DNA of 64,000 nucleotides from Motiliproteus sp036960405 (lineage in GTDB: Bacteria; Pseudomonadota; Gammaproteobacteria; Pseudomonadales; Balneatricaceae), in assembly GCA_036960405.1 (NCBI GenBank), contig JBALWS010000010.1, positions 6,628-70,627 of the forward strand. Reading direction: 5' to 3'. Shown here piece after piece: positions 61,633 through 64,000 of this stretch (its first letter is position 1; each line of letters starts with the position of its first letter). A model generated the notes under the pieces. That model was not told where the DNA came from. It saw only the letters and a list, made by a program, of their open reading frames with translations, and did not search any database. A program made the position numbers and the translations under genes.

Positions 61633-62679
61633 TCAATCCTTTGTATCAATGTTAGGCTGCAGCCACGCTTCGGCGACGTCCAGCATACGGTTGGCAAATC
61701 CCCATTCGTTATCGAACCAGCACATCAGCTTGAGCAGGTGTTTGCCACTGACTCGGGTCTGGGTGCCATCGACGATGCCCGAGCGTGGATCGGTGTTGAA
61801 ATCGACCGAGGCGTGCGGCTCGTCGGTATAGCCTAGCAGTCCCTTTAATGGCCCTTGGGCCGCATCGCGGAGTAGTTGGTTGACTGCTTCGGGGCTGGTC
61901 GGGCTACTTAACTGCAGCGATAGGTCCATCAGCGATACATTGGTGGTCGGTACCCGCAGATGGTTGCATTGAAAGCGCCCAGTCAGTTGCGGTAACAGGC
62001 GGTCGATTCCGCGGGCCAAGCCGGTATCGACCGGGATGATCGATTGCAGTGCGCTTCGGCTCAGGCGCAGATCGGAGCGATGATTGCTGTCGATCACGGG
62101 CTGGTCGTTCATCGCCGAGTGGATCGTGGTGGTGACGCCGTACTCGATGCCAAACTCGCGGTGCAGCAGATCCAGTATTGGCACCACGCAGTTGGTGGTG
62201 CAAGACGCGCTGGAGGCGATGCGGTGTTCCGGCAGCAGGCGGTGTTGGTTAAAGCCGTACACCACGGTGGCATCGATATCGTTGGCGGCGGGTTGTGAGA
62301 ACAGCAGCCGTTTGGCGCCTGCCTGTAAGTGCACTTCGGCGGTGCTGCGATCGCAGAATGATCCGGAGCACTCGAGTACCAGGTCGATATCCAACTCGGC
62401 CCAGGGTAACTGGCTGGGGTCGGTTTGATTCAACGGCTGGATACGATCGCCATCGATGATCAGGTGCTGACCGTCGTTTTCCACTGCCAGCGGAAAGCGG
62501 CCGTGGGTGGTGTCGTAGCGGGTCAGGTAGGTGAGGGTTTCGAGATCGGTCAGTTCATTGATCGCAACAACGCGAAACGGTCGTACTGCATCGTTATGCA
62601 AGCGACTCGAGTAGAGTGCTCGCAGGATGCATTGGCCGATGCGGCCATAACCGTTGATGGCGATGTTGAAGGTCTTCAA
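61633..62679 (-). CDS. epd: Erythrose-4-phosphate dehydrogenase
   Basis: A 348-residue GAPDH-family protein. FNIAINGYGRIGQCILRAL is the NAD-binding loop, SASCTTNCVVPILDLLHREF carries the catalytic cysteine, and HSAMNDQPVIDSNH rather than the HSYT-type motif of glycolytic GAPDH matches Epd, as does its position between transketolase and pgk. Epd oxidises erythrose 4-phosphate to 4-phosphoerythronate for pyridoxal phosphate synthesis. Activity as a second GAPDH cannot be excluded. Confidence 0.93.
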   Translation of the reverse strand: MKTFNIAINGYGRIGQCILRALYSSRLHNDAVRPFRVVAINELTDLETLTYLTRYDTTHGRFPLAVENDGQHLIIDGDRIQPLNQTDPSQLPWAELDIDLVLECSGSFCDRSTAEVHLQAGAKRLLFSQPAANDIDATVVYGFNQHRLLPEHRIASSASCTTNCVVPILDLLHREFGIEYGVTTTIHSAMNDQPVIDSNHRSDLRLSRSALQSIIPVDTGLARGIDRLLPQLTGRFQCNHLRVPTTNVSLMDLSLQLSSPTSPEAVNQLLRDAAQGPLKGLLGYTDEPHASVDFNTDPRSGIVDGTQTRVSGKHLLKLMCWFDNEWGFANRMLDVAEAWLQPNIDTKD

Positions 62680-62718
62680 ATGTTAGATCTCAAGGGCGTT
62701 TCCAGTCGTGTGAGAATA

Positions 62719-62745
62719 CAGGGCAGCTTGTCTGACGCTGCCCTG
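62719..62745 (-). other. Hairpin between tkt and epd
   Basis: CAGGGCAGC (62719-62727) and GCTGCCCTG (62737-62745) are perfectly complementary around a 9-nt loop. It lies 20 bp after the tkt stop. On the minus strand the stem is followed by UAUUCUC, too U-poor for a firm terminator, so partial termination or mRNA processing between tkt and epd is possible. Confidence 0.5.
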
Positions 62746-62764
62746 ACAAGGGTTGTTCGAGCGA

Positions 62765-64000
62765 CTACAGTAACTCGTTAACCTTGGCCACGACGTTGTC
62801 GACAGTGAAACCGAACAACTTGAACAGCTCGCTGGCTGGTGCCGATTCGCCAAAGGTGGTCATACCAACGATCCGACCGTTAAGGCCGACGTACTTGTAC
62901 CAGAAATCGCTGTGGGCGGCTTCGATCGCAACGCGGGCAGAAATGGCCGAAGGCAGAACTGATTCACGGTAGTCATTAGACTGAGCTTCGAACGCTTCGG
63001 TACAAGGCATCGATACCACGCGTACATTGCGCCCTTCGGCAGTTAGCGCCTCGGCAGCATCCATCGCCAGACCGACTTCAGAACCGGTAGCGATCAGGAT
63101 AGCATCGGGGGTGCCTTGCGAGTCACGCAGGATGTAGCCACCGCGCTTGATGTTATTCAAACGCTCGCTGCAACGATCCTGATGGGGCAGGTTCTGGCGA
63201 GAGAAGACTAGCGCAGAGGGGCCGTCGACACGCTCCAGCGCATTCTTCCAAGCTACTGCAGATTCGACCGCATCGCACGGACGCCACAGGTTCAGGTTGG
63301 GGGTCCCGCGCAGGTTGGCAATCTGCTCGATCGGCTGGTGAGTCGGGCCGTCCTCGCCCAGGCCGATGGAGTCGTGGGTGTAAACAAAGATCGAGCGCTG
63401 CCTCATCAATGCCGCCATCCGCACCGCATTACGGGCGTACTCCATGAAGATCAGGAAGGTGGCGCCGTAAGGGATGAAGCCGCCGTGCAGCGCCACGCCG
63501 TTCATGATCGCCGACATGCCGAACTCGCGCACACCGTAGAACATGTAGTTACCGCTGGCGTCGTCTTTTGAAATACCTTTGCAACCGTCCCACAGGGTCA
63601 GGTTGGAACCGGCCAAGTCGGCAGATCCACCGAGCAGCTCGGGTAGCTGTGGCCCGTAAGCGTTGAGTGCGTTTTGCGAGGCCTTGCGGCTGGCGATAGT
63701 CTCGCCTTTTTGTTGCAAGGACTCGATGTAGGCTTGCGACTGGTCGGCGAAATTCTCTGGCAGGTCACCACTGATGCGACGGAGGAATTCGGAGGCCAGT
63801 TCAGGGTAAGCGTCGGCGTAATCGGCAAACTGGTCGTTCCAGCTATTTTCGATCACAACGCCGTGCTCGCGGGCGTCCCACTCGTTACCGATCGCTTCGG
63901 GGATCTCAAAAGGACCATGCTCCCAACCCAGCGCTTTGCGGGTCAGCGCGATCTCGTCCTCGCCCAGCGGTGCGCCGTGGCAATCTTCTTTGCCCTGCTT
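62765..64000 (-). CDS. tkt: Transketolase (C-terminal part, cut by window edge)
   Basis: The last 412 codons are present; the frame stays open to the right edge (…KQGKEDCHGAPLGEDEIAL), so the N-terminal third or so is missing. The conserved middle has NYGPQL-like AYGPQLPELLGGSADLAGSN, VREFGMSAIMNGVALHGGF, and FVYTHDSIGLGEDGPTHQP, the thiamine-diphosphate and substrate regions; the tail VAKVNELL ends the third domain. It transfers ketol units in the pentose phosphate pathway and makes erythrose 4-phosphate, the substrate of the adjacent Epd. Part of tkt-epd-pgk-fba. Confidence 0.97.
   Translation of the reverse strand, partial: KQGKEDCHGAPLGEDEIALTRKALGWEHGPFEIPEAIGNEWDAREHGVVIENSWNDQFADYADAYPELASEFLRRISGDLPENFADQSQAYIESLQQKGETIASRKASQNALNAYGPQLPELLGGSADLAGSNLTLWDGCKGISKDDASGNYMFYGVREFGMSAIMNGVALHGGFIPYGATFLIFMEYARNAVRMAALMRQRSIFVYTHDSIGLGEDGPTHQPIEQIANLRGTPNLNLWRPCDAVESAVAWKNALERVDGPSALVFSRQNLPHQDRCSERLNNIKRGGYILRDSQGTPDAILIATGSEVGLAMDAAEALTAEGRNVRVVSMPCTEAFEAQSNDYRESVLPSAISARVAIEAAHSDFWYKYVGLNGRIVGMTTFGESAPASELFKLFGFTVDNVVAKVNELL

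Noticed and set aside
1..64000. CRISPR arrays, insertion sequences, phage genes, rRNA and tRNA genes
   Set aside because: None was recognised. The only tandem repeat has no spacers of constant length, and no transposase or integrase-like protein was seen; tRNA genes could be missed by eye.

Overview
The window is an origin-proximal stretch of a gammaproteobacterial chromosome at roughly 50-55% G+C. Gene content and order (atp operon, parBA, rsmG-mnmG, then mnmE-yidC-rnpA-rpmH, dnaA-dnaN-recF-gyrB, glyQS, trkAH-rsmB-fmt-def, lysM-dprA-purE-tsaC-hemF-aroE) match aerobic marine gammaproteobacteria of the Oceanospirillales/Pseudomonadales type. This placement rests on synteny and protein character, not on a database search, and no rRNA or tRNA gene was recognised.

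Layout. (1) 1-9.2 kb, minus strand: F1Fo ATP synthase atpG(partial)-A-H-F-E-B-I, then parB, parA, rsmG, mnmG. (2) 9.2-16.7 kb: an 0.8-kb AT-rich intergenic region with a cluster of DnaA boxes (candidate oriC), a GntR/FCD regulator divergent from an AcuI-type reductase across a perfect 37-bp palindrome, a small exported protein, then mnmE, yidC, rnpA and rpmH on the minus strand; yidD is missing from its usual place. The 460 bp before dnaA carry two more perfect DnaA boxes (second origin candidate and/or dnaA control region). (3) 16.7-23.0 kb, plus strand: dnaA, dnaN, recF, gyrB. (4) 23.0-30.0 kb, minus strand: a PEP-CTERM lamin-tail protein, a histone-deacetylase-like hydrolase bracketed by two parS sites, gmhB, a 51-bp tandem repeat, glyS, glyQ, a methyltransferase and ybaK. 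(5) 30.0-35.7 kb, minus strand: trkH, trkA, rsmB, fmt, def. (6) 35.9-43.7 kb, plus strand: LysM protein, dprA, purE, tsaC, hemF, aroE and a Lon-family protease.

(7) 43.7-50.4 kb is more accessory: a chemoreceptor, a sigma-54 activator pseudogene with four lesions, a STAS/SpoIIAA-like protein, an MFS exporter divergent from a LysR regulator, and serA. (8) 50.5-57.6 kb, minus strand, is a two-component/cyclic-dinucleotide signalling island: an HD-GYP phosphodiesterase, two related histidine kinases, a four-cysteine protein, a response regulator with a degenerate HD-GYP domain and a second, stand-alone response regulator. This is the best candidate for an undescribed system. (9) 57.8-64 kb, minus strand: a flavodoxin-like reductase, an alpha/beta hydrolase, and the central-carbon cluster tkt(partial)-epd-pgk-fba.

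How the parts fit. ParA, ParB and the parS sites make up a chromosome-segregation system next to the replication genes dnaA, dnaN, recF and gyrB. MnmE and MnmG jointly modify tRNA wobble uridines. RnpA, RsmG, RsmB, Fmt, Def, TsaC and GlyQS serve RNA processing and translation. TrkA and TrkH form a potassium uptake system. Epd, Pgk, Fba and transketolase link glycolysis/gluconeogenesis, the pentose phosphate pathway and vitamin B6 precursor supply.
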